Shown piece after piece: positions 7,573 through 14,730 of a DNA stretch of 18,014 nucleotides. Within the stretch, counting starts at the first letter, position 1, and each line of letters starts with the position of its first letter. A program made the translations under genes and the position numbers. Origin of the DNA: SKNW01 sp050485865. Its GTDB lineage: Bacteria > Gemmatimonadota > Gemmatimonadetes > Longimicrobiales > Gaopeijiaceae. The stretch spans positions 1 through 18,014 of the forward strand of contig JBJHCE010000055.1 of assembly GCA_050485865.1 (NCBI GenBank). The letters are read 5' to 3'. The notes beneath the pieces were generated by a model that worked only from the letters and a program-made list of their open reading frames with translations, was not told where the DNA came from and did not search any database.

Positions 7573-10173
7573 ATGCCTCCCTCTGGTGCGAACTCCGAAG
7601 ACACCCCCCTGATGCAGCAGTGGCGCGATGCGAAGTCGAAGCATCGCGACGCCCTCGTGTTCTTCCGCGTCGGAGACTTCTACGAGCTCTTCCACGACGA
7701 CGCGAAGGAGGCCTCGCGCCTCCTGGGGCTGACCCTCACCGCCCGGAACAACGGCGCCGCCGCCCGGGTGCCCATGGCCGGCGTCCCGGCGAAGGCGCTG
7801 GACGAGTACCTGGCCCGCCTGGTCCGGCAGGGGCGGAGGGCCGCGATCTGCGAGCAGGTGGAGGACGCTTCCGAGGCGAAGGGGATCGTCCGGCGCGAGG
7901 TCGTCGAGACGGTGACCCCGGGCACGATCCTCCAGGACACCCTCCTCCAGGAGCGCCGGAACAACTTCCTCGTGGCGCTGGCTCCCGGCGGGCTCGCGGC
8001 CCTCGACCTCTCGACAGGGGAGTTCCACCTCCAGCCCGTGGAGGAGGGTGCCCTCCACGCCGAGCTCGGGCGCCTCGAGCCCGCCGAGCTCCTGGTCGTT
8101 CGCGGCGAGGAGGAGGCCCTCCCCCCGGGGATCCCGGTGACCCTCCGGGACCCCTGGTACTTCGACCTGAAGGGGGGCGAGGAGGAGCTCCGCCGCCGCT
8201 TCGGGATCGCCGAACTCTCCGCCCTGGGGTTCGGGGCCGACGACGCCCCCCTGGTCCAGGCCGCCGGCGCCCTCGTCCAGTACGTCCACGAGACCCAGCC
8301 CGCAGCCTCCGAGCACCTCCAGCGCCCCCGGATCCTCCGTCCAGGCGCCGAGATGGTCCTGGACGAGATGACACGGCGGAACCTGGAGCTCGTGGAGCCC
8401 CTGCGGGCGGGCGAGGCGGGAGGCACCCTGATCGAGGTCCTGGACGAGACGGTCACCGCCATGGGCGGCCGCCTCCTCCGCCGCTGGATCCTCCGCCCCC
8501 TGGTCCTCCCCGAGGCGATCTGGCGCCGCCAGGAGGCGGTGGCGGAGCTCTTTGGGCGCCGGGAACTCCGCACCGCGCTCCGCACCGAGCTCGCCGAGAT
8601 CCGCGACCTCGAGCGCCTGGCCGGAAAGGTGGCCACGGGGCGCGTCACCCCCCGGGAGCTCCAGGCCCTCGGACGCTCGCTGGACCGCCTCCCCCGGCTT
8701 GCCGCCCTCGGGCACGACGCCTCCTCGGACCTCCTCCGGGAGCTTACCGTGGAACTCGACACCCTGGAGGAGGCAGCCGCCCGGATCGGGGCCGCCCTCG
8801 CCGACGACCCCCCGCAGGCCCTCCAGGACGGAGGGGTGATCCGCCCCGGCGCGAGCCCCGAGCTGGACGAACTCCGGGCGGTCCGCGACGGCGCCGTGGA
8901 CTTCATCGCCTCCCTCCAGGCCCGGGAGCGGGAGCGCACCGGGATCGCCTCCCTGAAGGTCGGCTTCAACAAGGTCTTCGGGTACTACCTGGAGGTGACG
9001 CGGGCGAACCTGGACCGGGTCCCCGACGACTACGTCCGCAAGCAGACCCTCTCGAACGGCGAGCGCTACTTCACGCCTGAGCTCAAGGAGTGGGAGGAGA
9101 AGGTGACCGGGGCCGAGGAGCGGATCCTGGCCCTCGAGACCGAGCTTTTCCAGGCCCTCCGCCGGGAGGTGGCCGCCGAGGTCCCGCGCCTCCAGGGTGC
9201 CGGCGCCGGGGTGGCCTGCCTCGACGTTCTTTCCAACCTGGCCCACGTGGCGGTCCGCCGCCGCTACGTCCGTCCCGAGGTCTACGCCGGCGGGGGCCCC
9301 CGGGGGGGCGACACCCTCCGCATCACCGCGGGTCGCCACCCGGTGGTGGAGACGATGATGCCCCGCGAGGACTTCATCCCGAACGACCTCGTGCTCGGCG
9401 AGGACGGCTGGATCGTCATTCTCACCGGCCCGAACATGGCGGGGAAAAGCACGATCCTCCGCCAGGTGGGGCTCATCCAGCTCCTGGCCCAGGTGGGGGC
9501 CTTCGTGCCCGCCGACCAGGCCCGCCTCCCGGTGTGCGACCGGATCTTCACCCGTGTGGGCGCCTCCGACAACCTGGCCCGGGGGCAGTCCACCTTCATG
9601 GTGGAGATGAACGAGACGGCGGCGATCCTCCACGGCGCCACCGAGCGGAGCCTCGTCCTCCTGGACGAAATCGGCCGGGGCACCTCCACCTACGACGGCG
9701 TTTCCATTGCCTGGGCGGTGACCGAGCACCTCCACGCACGCCTCGGAGCCCGCACGATCTTCGCCACCCATTACCACGAGCTCACCCAGCTCGGGGATCT
9801 TCTGGGCGGGGTCACGAATATGAACGTGTCGGTGCGGGAGGCGGGCGAGGAGATCGTCTTCCTCCGCCGCCTCGAGCGCGGCGGGGCCGACCGCTCCTAC
9901 GGGATCCAGGTGGCACGCCTCGCGGGCCTCCCCCCCGAGGTCCTCGCCCGGGCCCGGATGATCCTGGCCGACCTGGAGGGGACCCACACCCGGCAGGGCG
10001 AAGGACTCGGACGCACCGAGCCGCCCCCGCAGCTTTCCCTCTTCCAGGCCCCGGACCCGGCGGCCGCCCGCCTCCTCGAGCGCCTCCGGGCCCTCCACAT
10101 CGATGACCTGACGCCCCTCGAGGCGCTGAACCTCCTTTCCGCCCTCCGCTCCGACGCGGTGGGCGACGCCTGA
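7573..10173 (+). CDS. mutS: DNA mismatch repair ATPase MutS
   Basis: MutS recognises mismatches and small loops and recruits MutL. The protein is 866 aa, close to E. coli MutS (853). The N-terminal mismatch-reading motif F-Y-E is at residues 36-38 in VGDFYELF, at the same numbering as in E. coli, which supports ATG 7573. A TTG at 7537 would add 12 residues with no family support. The connector, lever and clamp regions follow. The ATPase domain has Walker A GPNMAGKST (619-627), Walker B LVLLDE (D698, E699), the GRGTSTYDG signature and the conserved TIFATHYHEL. The presence of the FYE motif marks MutS1 rather than MutS2. It is the first gene of a ten-gene co-directional run; mutL is not adjacent. 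A glycine-rich GC patch (9292-9307) falls just ahead of the ATPase domain. Confidence 0.97.
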   Translation: MPPSGANSEDTPLMQQWRDAKSKHRDALVFFRVGDFYELFHDDAKEASRLLGLTLTARNNGAAARVPMAGVPAKALDEYLARLVRQGRRAAICEQVEDASEAKGIVRREVVETVTPGTILQDTLLQERRNNFLVALAPGGLAALDLSTGEFHLQPVEEGALHAELGRLEPAELLVVRGEEEALPPGIPVTLRDPWYFDLKGGEEELRRRFGIAELSALGFGADDAPLVQAAGALVQYVHETQPAASEHLQRPRILRPGAEMVLDEMTRRNLELVEPLRAGEAGGTLIEVLDETVTAMGGRLLRRWILRPLVLPEAIWRRQEAVAELFGRRELRTALRTELAEIRDLERLAGKVATGRVTPRELQALGRSLDRLPRLAALGHDASSDLLRELTVELDTLEEAAARIGAALADDPPQALQDGGVIRPGASPELDELRAVRDGAVDFIASLQARERERTGIASLKVGFNKVFGYYLEVTRANLDRVPDDYVRKQTLSNGERYFTPELKEWEEKVTGAEERILALETELFQALRREVAAEVPRLQGAGAGVACLDVLSNLAHVAVRRRYVRPEVYAGGGPRGGDTLRITAGRHPVVETMMPREDFIPNDLVLGEDGWIVILTGPNMAGKSTILRQVGLIQLLAQVGAFVPADQARLPVCDRIFTRVGASDNLARGQSTFMVEMNETAAILHGATERSLVLLDEIGRGTSTYDGVSIAWAVTEHLHARLGARTIFATHYHELTQLGDLLGGVTNMNVSVREAGEEIVFLRRLERGGADRSYGIQVARLAGLPPEVLARARMILADLEGTHTRQGEGLGRTEPPPQLSLFQAPDPAAARLLERLRALHIDDLTPLEALNLLSALRSDAVGDA

Positions 10174-10186
10174 GCCCCACCGAGGC

Positions 10187-10546
10187 ATGATCCGCATCCT
10201 TCCCCTTCTCGTCCTCCTCCTCCTCCTGGCCGGCTGCCGCGCCGCCGAGATCGAGCCCCCCGCCCCCCTCTACGGCGAGGAACCGATTCCCTACCCCCTC
10301 GAACTCTGGGACGAGGGCGTGGAGGGGACCACCCTCCTCCGGATCCGCGTCACCGACACGGGCACGGTGGACTCGGTGGAGGTGCAGGAAAGCTCGGGCC
10401 ACGAGGGGCTCGACGATGCCGCCCTCGCCGGTGCGAAGGAACTCCGCTTCCAGCCCGGTCGCCGGAACGGGAAGCGGGTCCGGATGTGGGCCTCCATTCC
10501 CGTCGAGTTCTCCACCCGTCCCCGCCCCCGGGACTCCACGCGCTGA
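10187..10546 (+). CDS. Small lipoprotein with a TonB C-terminal-like domain
   Basis: This 119-aa protein begins with a short, strongly hydrophobic signal and a lipobox, LLAGC, with Cys17 as the lipidation site. Residues ~36-108 resemble the TonB C-terminal fold: YPLEL, then LLRIRVTDTGTVDSVEVQES, SGHEGLDDAALAGAKELRF and QPGRRNGKRV. These match the usual order in TonB-family energy transducers (a G-x-V stretch, then 'D-AA--A-----F-P---NG'). Full TonB proteins have a non-cleaved membrane anchor and a proline-rich spacer; here both are missing and replaced by a lipid anchor. It probably cannot transduce energy in the ordinary way. It starts 13 nt after mutS with only GAGG one base before the ATG, so initiation may depend on readthrough from mutS. 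Its role is unknown. Confidence 0.8.
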   Translation: MIRILPLLVLLLLLAGCRAAEIEPPAPLYGEEPIPYPLELWDEGVEGTTLLRIRVTDTGTVDSVEVQESSGHEGLDDAALAGAKELRFQPGRRNGKRVRMWASIPVEFSTRPRPRDSTR

Positions 10547-10558
10547 CCCCCACACGCC

Positions 10559-10565
10559 AGAGGAG
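10559..10565 (+). promoter_or_regulatory. Ribosome-binding site fixing the TTG start of the cbs-like gene
   Basis: AGAGGAG lies 7 nt before TTG 10573. It is the best Shine-Dalgarno match near the start of this gene and favours the TTG over the ATG at 10486, which would overlap the upstream lipoprotein gene by 61 nt and add a non-conserved extension. Confidence 0.75.
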
Positions 10566-10572
10566 CCGCACC

Positions 10573-11568
10573 TTGGCCGAACCCCGCTTCACCCGCCCCG
10601 TCGCCTCCGTCCGCGAGATCATGGGGTGGACCCCCCTCGTGCGCCTCTCCGCCATCGGGCGGGACACCCGCACCCCCCTCTACGGGAAGTGCGAGTTCCT
10701 GAACCCGGGGGGCTCGGTGAAGGATCGGATCGGCGAGGCCATGGTGGCCGCCGCCGAGGCCTCGGGCGCCCTCCGCCCCGGGGGCACGATCGTGGAAGCC
10801 ACGAGCGGAAACACCGGGGTGGCGCTGGCCCTGGCCGCGATCCCCCGGGGGTACCGCCTCGTCTTCACGATGCCCGACAAGATGAGCACCGAGAAGGTCC
10901 GCCTCCTCGAGGCCTTCGGCGCCGAGGTGGTGATCACACCCACCGCTGTCCCCCCGGACCACCCGGACCACTACCTCCAGCAGGCGAAGCGGATCGCATC
11001 GGAAATCCCCGGCGCCGTGCTCGCGGACCAGTTCTACAACGCCGCGAACCCCGAGGCCCACTACCGCACCACCGGCCCCGAGCTCTGGGAGCAGTCCGAG
11101 GGGCGGATCACCCACTTCGTGGCCGGGGCGGGCACAGGCGGCACCCTCACCGGGACCGTCCGTTTCCTCAAGGAACGGAACCCCGCCGTCCAGGCCCTGG
11201 CCCCCGACCCCGAGGGCTCCATCGTCGCGCCCTTCTTCCACACCGGCGCGCTCACCGAGGGGGCCCCCTACGCGGTGGAGGGGATCGGCGGGGACAAGAT
11301 CCCCGGCACCCTGGACCTGGAGCTCGTCGACGACATGGTCACCGTGACCGACGCCGAGGCCTTCGCCATGGCCCTCCGCCTCACCCGCGAGGAGGGGCTC
11401 TTCGTGGGCGGCTCGGCGGGACTGAACGTCCACCTGGCCCTCCAGGTGGCCCGGGATCTCGACGACCCCGACGCCTTCGTGGTGGCGGTCCTCTGCGACA
11501 CCGGCGACCGCTACCTCTCGAAGCTCTACGACCCGACCTGGATGCGGGAGCGGGGGTTCGCGTCGTGA
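10573..11568 (+). CDS. cbs: Cystathionine beta-synthase-type PLP enzyme (catalytic domain only)
   Basis: This is a fold-type II PLP enzyme of 331 aa. Known functions in this family are condensing serine with homocysteine to cystathionine, or sulfide with O-acetylserine to cysteine. The Schiff-base lysine is K50 in NPGGSVKDRI, SGNTG (78-82) binds the substrate carboxylate, and GAGTGGT binds the PLP phosphate. Several stretches resemble eukaryotic cystathionine beta-synthase more than CysK: KCEFLNPGGSVKDRI, MPDKMSTEKVRLLEAFGAEV, LADQFYNAANPEAHY, VEGIGGDKIP and EEGLFVGGSAG. The regulatory CBS-domain pair seen in many such enzymes is absent. TTG 10573 is chosen for its strong AGAGGAG. The stop overlaps the ddl start (GTGA). 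Cysteine synthase activity cannot be excluded. Confidence 0.85.
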   Translation: MAEPRFTRPVASVREIMGWTPLVRLSAIGRDTRTPLYGKCEFLNPGGSVKDRIGEAMVAAAEASGALRPGGTIVEATSGNTGVALALAAIPRGYRLVFTMPDKMSTEKVRLLEAFGAEVVITPTAVPPDHPDHYLQQAKRIASEIPGAVLADQFYNAANPEAHYRTTGPELWEQSEGRITHFVAGAGTGGTLTGTVRFLKERNPAVQALAPDPEGSIVAPFFHTGALTEGAPYAVEGIGGDKIPGTLDLELVDDMVTVTDAEAFAMALRLTREEGLFVGGSAGLNVHLALQVARDLDDPDAFVVAVLCDTGDRYLSKLYDPTWMRERGFAS

Positions 11569-12524
11569 ACGTCGTCGTGCTCATGGGGGGCGACTCGAGC
11601 GAGCGCGCCGTCTCGCTGGCGTCGGCGGAGCAGGTGGTCCGCGCCCTCGAGGAGGCGGGGCACACGGTCACCGCCCTCGATGTCCGCGACCGAACGCTCC
11701 CGGGAATCGTCACGGGCCACCCGGCGGTGGCGGCGTGCGACGTGGTCTTCCCGGTCCTGCACGGCGGGTCGGGAGAGGACGGCACGGTGCAGGCGCTCCT
11801 GGCGCTCGCGGGGATCCCCTTCGTGGGAAGCGACCGCACGGGATGCACCCTCTCCATGGACAAGGAGATCTCGAAGCGTCTTTTCCGGGATGCGGAGGTG
11901 CCGACCCCCGACTGGATCGTCCTTCGGGATCCCCTTGCCGAGGGATCGCTCGACCGCGTCGAGGCGGAGCTGGGGCTCCCGGTCATCGTGAAGCCTCCCT
12001 CCGGCGGCTCGACGCTGGGGCTGACGCTGGCCCACGACCGGGACGAGCTCGAGGAGGCGGTCCCCCGGTCTGCGGCCCACGAGCCTCGCATCCTCTTCGA
12101 GCGCTACGTGAAGGGGCGGGAGCTCACGGTGGGGATCGTGGGCGGAGCACCCCTCCCGGTGGGAGAGATCCGCCCGGTCCACGAGCTCTTCGACTACGAA
12201 TGCAAGTACGAGCCCGGCATGGCCGAGGAAATCTTCCCCGCCGATCTCGACCCCGACATTGCGGCCCGGGCGCAGGCGCTGGCGCTGCGGGTGCACGAGC
12301 TCCTCTTTCTCCGCCACCTGTCGCGGGTGGACTTCCTCCTGGATCCGGACGGCGGGCTCTGGTGCCTCGAGGCGAACGCCCTCCCGGGGATGACGGCGAA
12401 CTCCCTTCTCCCCCGGGCCGCCCGGGCCCACGGGTGGAGCTTCTCCGAGCTGTGCGACCGCCTCGTGCGGATGGCTGCGTTACCCCGAGCGCACCCCGGA
12501 ACTCCCCCCGGACCCGCGGGTTGA
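11565..12524 (+). CDS. ddl: D-alanine--D-alanine ligase
   Basis: An ATP-grasp ligase making D-Ala-D-Ala for peptidoglycan, 319 aa (E. coli DdlB 306). Signatures: MGGDSSERAVSLASA near the N terminus with E13; LHGGSGEDGTVQALL (65-79), matching the family pattern HGxxGE[D]G; PVIVKPPSGGSTLGL (139-153); LFERYVKGRELTVGI; and LEANALPGMTANSL (268-281), whose E and N bind Mg-ATP. In the omega loop, FDYECKYEPG has Tyr215 where D-Ala-specific ligases have Tyr and D-lactate ligases have Phe, so an ordinary D-Ala-D-Ala product is expected. GTG 11565 overlaps the cbs stop, giving translational coupling. The last ~15 residues are proline-rich and not conserved. Confidence 0.94.
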   Translation: MNVVVLMGGDSSERAVSLASAEQVVRALEEAGHTVTALDVRDRTLPGIVTGHPAVAACDVVFPVLHGGSGEDGTVQALLALAGIPFVGSDRTGCTLSMDKEISKRLFRDAEVPTPDWIVLRDPLAEGSLDRVEAELGLPVIVKPPSGGSTLGLTLAHDRDELEEAVPRSAAHEPRILFERYVKGRELTVGIVGGAPLPVGEIRPVHELFDYECKYEPGMAEEIFPADLDPDIAARAQALALRVHELLFLRHLSRVDFLLDPDGGLWCLEANALPGMTANSLLPRAARAHGWSFSELCDRLVRMAALPRAHPGTPPGPAG

Positions 12525-12531
12525 ACCGGGC

Positions 12532-13398
12532 ATGTCGTACGGGAACTCCTTCGGGCCGGGCGCTTTCGCCGAACGGATGGATTCGTTCCTGACCCCGTGG
12601 GTCAAGCGGATCCTCCTGGCGAACCTCGCCGTCTTCCTGGTCTCCCTCTTCGTTCCCCTGGGGTTCCTGGTCCGCTGGTTCGGCTTCACCCCCGCCGAGA
12701 TCCTCTTCCGCCCCTGGTCGATCCTCACCTACATGTTCGTGCACGGCGGCTTCCTCCACGTGCTCTTCAACATGCTGGTGGTCTTCTTCTTCGGCCCGCC
12801 CCTCGAGCGGAAGCTCGGGGGGACCGAGTTCCTCAAGCTCTACCTGCTGGGGGGTCTGGGCGGCGCCGTGGCCGGCTTCGCCTTCGCCTTCTCGACCCCG
12901 GTGATCGGGGCGTCGGCGGCGGTCTTTGCGCTGATGCTCGCCTTCGCCTGGTACTGGCCGAACGCCCCCATCTACATCTGGGGAATCTTCCCGGTGAAGG
13001 CCAAGTACCTGGTGGGGGTCCTCGTGGTCTTCACCTTCCTCGCCACCTTCTCCGACGCGGCGTCGGTGACCGCCCACTTCGCCCACCTGGGTGGACTCGT
13101 GGCCGGGGCCCTCTTCCTTCGCTACGGGGGTGGAAGCCCCGATGGGCTCTCCTTCCTGTCCGGGGCCTCGATGCGCGCCCCCCGGGTCGCGATCCTGCAC
13201 CGGTCGAAGCCGGAGGAGAAGGTGCGGAGCTCCGCGCCCCGCCGGACCCGCCGGGAAGGGGGCGAGCGGGGCGAGGGCGAGCTTCTTGACGAGGTGGATC
13301 GCATCCTCGACAAGATCTCCGAGTCGGGAATGTCTTCCCTCACCGACGGAGAACGGGCCCTTCTCGACGAAGTCTCGCGCCGGCGCCGCTCGAACTGA
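12532..13398 (+). CDS. Rhomboid-family intramembrane serine protease with C-terminal soluble tail
   Basis: This 288-aa polytopic membrane protein has about six hydrophobic segments within residues 25-200. The conserved HGGFLHVLFN has His76 and Asn80 of the oxyanion region, the nucleophile Ser128 lies in VIGASAAVFAL, and the catalytic His185 lies in AHFAHLGGLVAG. The serine motif reads GASA instead of the usual GxSG. All other catalytic positions are in place, so activity is likely. After residue ~200 comes a cytosolic tail with a basic, flexible linker (RRTRREGGERGEGE) and a helical end (ELLDEVDRILDKISESGMSS, then LTDGERALLDEVSRRRR). The end resembles the DUF6576-type extension found on some bacterial rhomboids. 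ATG 12532 is 7 nt after the ddl stop. Substrates are unknown. Confidence 0.88.
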   Translation: MSYGNSFGPGAFAERMDSFLTPWVKRILLANLAVFLVSLFVPLGFLVRWFGFTPAEILFRPWSILTYMFVHGGFLHVLFNMLVVFFFGPPLERKLGGTEFLKLYLLGGLGGAVAGFAFAFSTPVIGASAAVFALMLAFAWYWPNAPIYIWGIFPVKAKYLVGVLVVFTFLATFSDAASVTAHFAHLGGLVAGALFLRYGGGSPDGLSFLSGASMRAPRVAILHRSKPEEKVRSSAPRRTRREGGERGEGELLDEVDRILDKISESGMSSLTDGERALLDEVSRRRRSN

Positions 13399-13430
13399 TA
13401 TTTTCCGGATCCCGACGAACCCGTCCGAGC

Positions 13431-13435
13431 GGAGG
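13431..13435 (+). promoter_or_regulatory. Ribosome-binding site for yebC (GTG start)
   Basis: GGAGG sits 6 nt before GTG 13442. It is a near-ideal Shine-Dalgarno and fixes the start, which gives the family-typical N terminus MAGHNKWSQIK. Confidence 0.85.
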
Positions 13436-13441
13436 CATCCG

Positions 13442-14191
13442 GTGGCAGGGCACAACAAGTGGTCGCAGATCAAGCGGAAGAAGGCCGTCCTTGACGCCAA
13501 GCGCGGCAAGGTCTTCACGAAGATGATCCGGGAGCTCACCGTGGCCGCCCGCGAGGGAGGGGGCGAGCCCGACTTCAACCCCCGGCTCCGGCTGGCGGTG
13601 GACCAGGCCAAGGCCGCGAACATGCCCGCCGAGAACATCGAGCGGGCGATCAAGCGGGGCACCGGTGAGCTCGAGGGGGTCGCCTACGAGGAGCTCACGT
13701 ACGAGGGATACGGTCCCGGCGGGGTGGCGCTCTACATCGAGTGCACCACCGACAACCAGAACCGCACCGTGGCCGAGGTGCGCCACATTCTCCAGAAGAA
13801 CGGGGGGAACCTGGGGACCACGGGATCCGTGGCGTGGCAGTTCGACCGGAAGGGGCAGATCTTCATCGACGCGTCGAAGTACTCGGAGGAGGCGGTCTTC
13901 GAGGCGGTCCTCGAGGCCGGCGCCGAAGACGTGCAGCTCCTGGAGGGGGAGATCGTGGTGACCACCGAGGTGTCGGACTTCCACCCGGCCCAGGGAGCGC
14001 TCAAGGAGGCGGGGATCGAGTTCACCTCCGCCGAGCTCGCCATGATCCCGAAGAACGAGGTGGAGGTCTCCGGGGCCGACGCGGCGAAGCTCGTGAAGCT
14101 GATGGATCTCCTGGACGACCACGACGACGTGTCGAAGGTCTCGTCGAACGGGAACCTGGACGAGGCAGCGCTGGCCGAGGCCATGTCGTGA
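13442..14191 (+). CDS. yebC: YebC/PmpR family protein (TACO1 homologue)
   Basis: A 249-aa protein with the hallmark N terminus MAGHNKWSQIKRKKAVLDAK, followed by GKVFTKMIREL, FNPRLRLAVDQAKAANMP, IERAIKRGTGE, YEGYGPGGVALYIECTTDNQN and NLGTTGSVAWQFDRKG. Length and order match the family across bacteria and mitochondria. Members have been described both as DNA-binding regulators and as ribosome-associated factors that relieve stalling; the sequence alone does not choose between these. It lies 43 nt after the rhomboid gene, the largest gap in the run, with an AT-rich patch (TGATATTTT, 13396-13404) that could be a weak internal promoter although no -35 is visible. Its stop overlaps the ruvC GTG, the common yebC-ruvC pairing. 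Confidence 0.95.
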   Translation: MAGHNKWSQIKRKKAVLDAKRGKVFTKMIRELTVAAREGGGEPDFNPRLRLAVDQAKAANMPAENIERAIKRGTGELEGVAYEELTYEGYGPGGVALYIECTTDNQNRTVAEVRHILQKNGGNLGTTGSVAWQFDRKGQIFIDASKYSEEAVFEAVLEAGAEDVQLLEGEIVVTTEVSDFHPAQGALKEAGIEFTSAELAMIPKNEVEVSGADAAKLVKLMDLLDDHDDVSKVSSNGNLDEAALAEAMS

Positions 14192-14730
14192 CGTCTTCCG
14201 CCCCCCCGCGGGCTCCGGTTGCGGCCTCCGTCACCACCGTACTCGGGATCGACCCGGGGACCACGGTGACCGGGTACGGCGTCGTCCGGAGGGAGCGCGG
14301 CGGGGTGGGGAGCCGGGGCGAGCGCCTCGTCCTTCTCGAGTGCGGGGTGATCCGCCCCACCCCGAAGACCCCCCTCCCGGCCCGGATCCGGGAGATCTTC
14401 GACGGGGTCTCGGAGCTCCTCGAGCGCTTCGAGCCCTCGGTCATGGCGGTGGAGAGTGTCTTCCAGGGAAAGAACGCCCGGAGCGCCCTCGTCCTCGGGC
14501 ATGCCCGGGGTGCGATCCTTCTCGCCGCTGAACTCCGGGGGGTGGAGCTCGCCGAGTACACCCCGGTCTCGATCAAGAAGGCGGTGGTGGGACACGGATC
14601 CGCCACGAAGGACCAGGTGGGGCTCATGGTCCAGGAGCGCCTCCGCCTCGTGGCGCCCCCCCGGCCGAACGACGCCGCCGACGGGGTGGCCGCGGCCCTC
14701 TGCCACCTCGTACTCGGGGGGCGCCCGTGA
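14188..14730 (+). CDS. ruvC: Crossover junction endodeoxyribonuclease RuvC
   Basis: The Holliday-junction resolvase, 180 aa (E. coli 173). The RNase-H-fold catalytic acids are D22 in LGIDPGTTVTGYG, E89 in AVESVFQGKNARSA, and D162 and D165 in RPNDAADGVAAALCH. The order and spacing match E. coli D7, E66, D138 and D141. GTG 14188 overlaps the yebC stop (GTGA) and adds a ~13-residue Ala/Pro/Ser-rich N-terminal extension; no other start codon lies between it and the conserved core. The stop overlaps the ruvA GTG in the same way. It acts with RuvAB to resolve recombination intermediates. Confidence 0.96.
   Translation: MTSSAPPRAPVAASVTTVLGIDPGTTVTGYGVVRRERGGVGSRGERLVLLECGVIRPTPKTPLPARIREIFDGVSELLERFEPSVMAVESVFQGKNARSALVLGHARGAILLAAELRGVELAEYTPVSIKKAVVGHGSATKDQVGLMVQERLRLVAPPRPNDAADGVAAALCHLVLGGRP

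Noticed and set aside
7326..7604. In-frame upstream extension of the pyrophosphatase to a start near 7604
   Set aside because: The extra 93 residues are low-complexity, run across the divergent promoter region and into mutS, and would bury the signal peptide in the interior.
7515..9080. A 521-residue + strand open frame inside mutS
   Set aside because: It is a frame-shifted shadow of mutS, dominated by Arg, Pro and Gly.
6994..10197. A 1067-residue minus-strand open frame opposite mutS
   Set aside because: It is the complement of mutS, with low-complexity composition and no recognisable domain.
13396..13404. Internal promoter before yebC at the TGATATTTT patch
   Set aside because: Only a -10-like sequence is visible, it overlaps the rhomboid stop, and no -35 hexamer lies at a usable distance; kept as a note in the yebC entry.
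12124..13662. A 512-residue minus-strand frame opposite ddl, the rhomboid gene and yebC
   Set aside because: It overlaps three genes with clear motifs and has no domain of its own.
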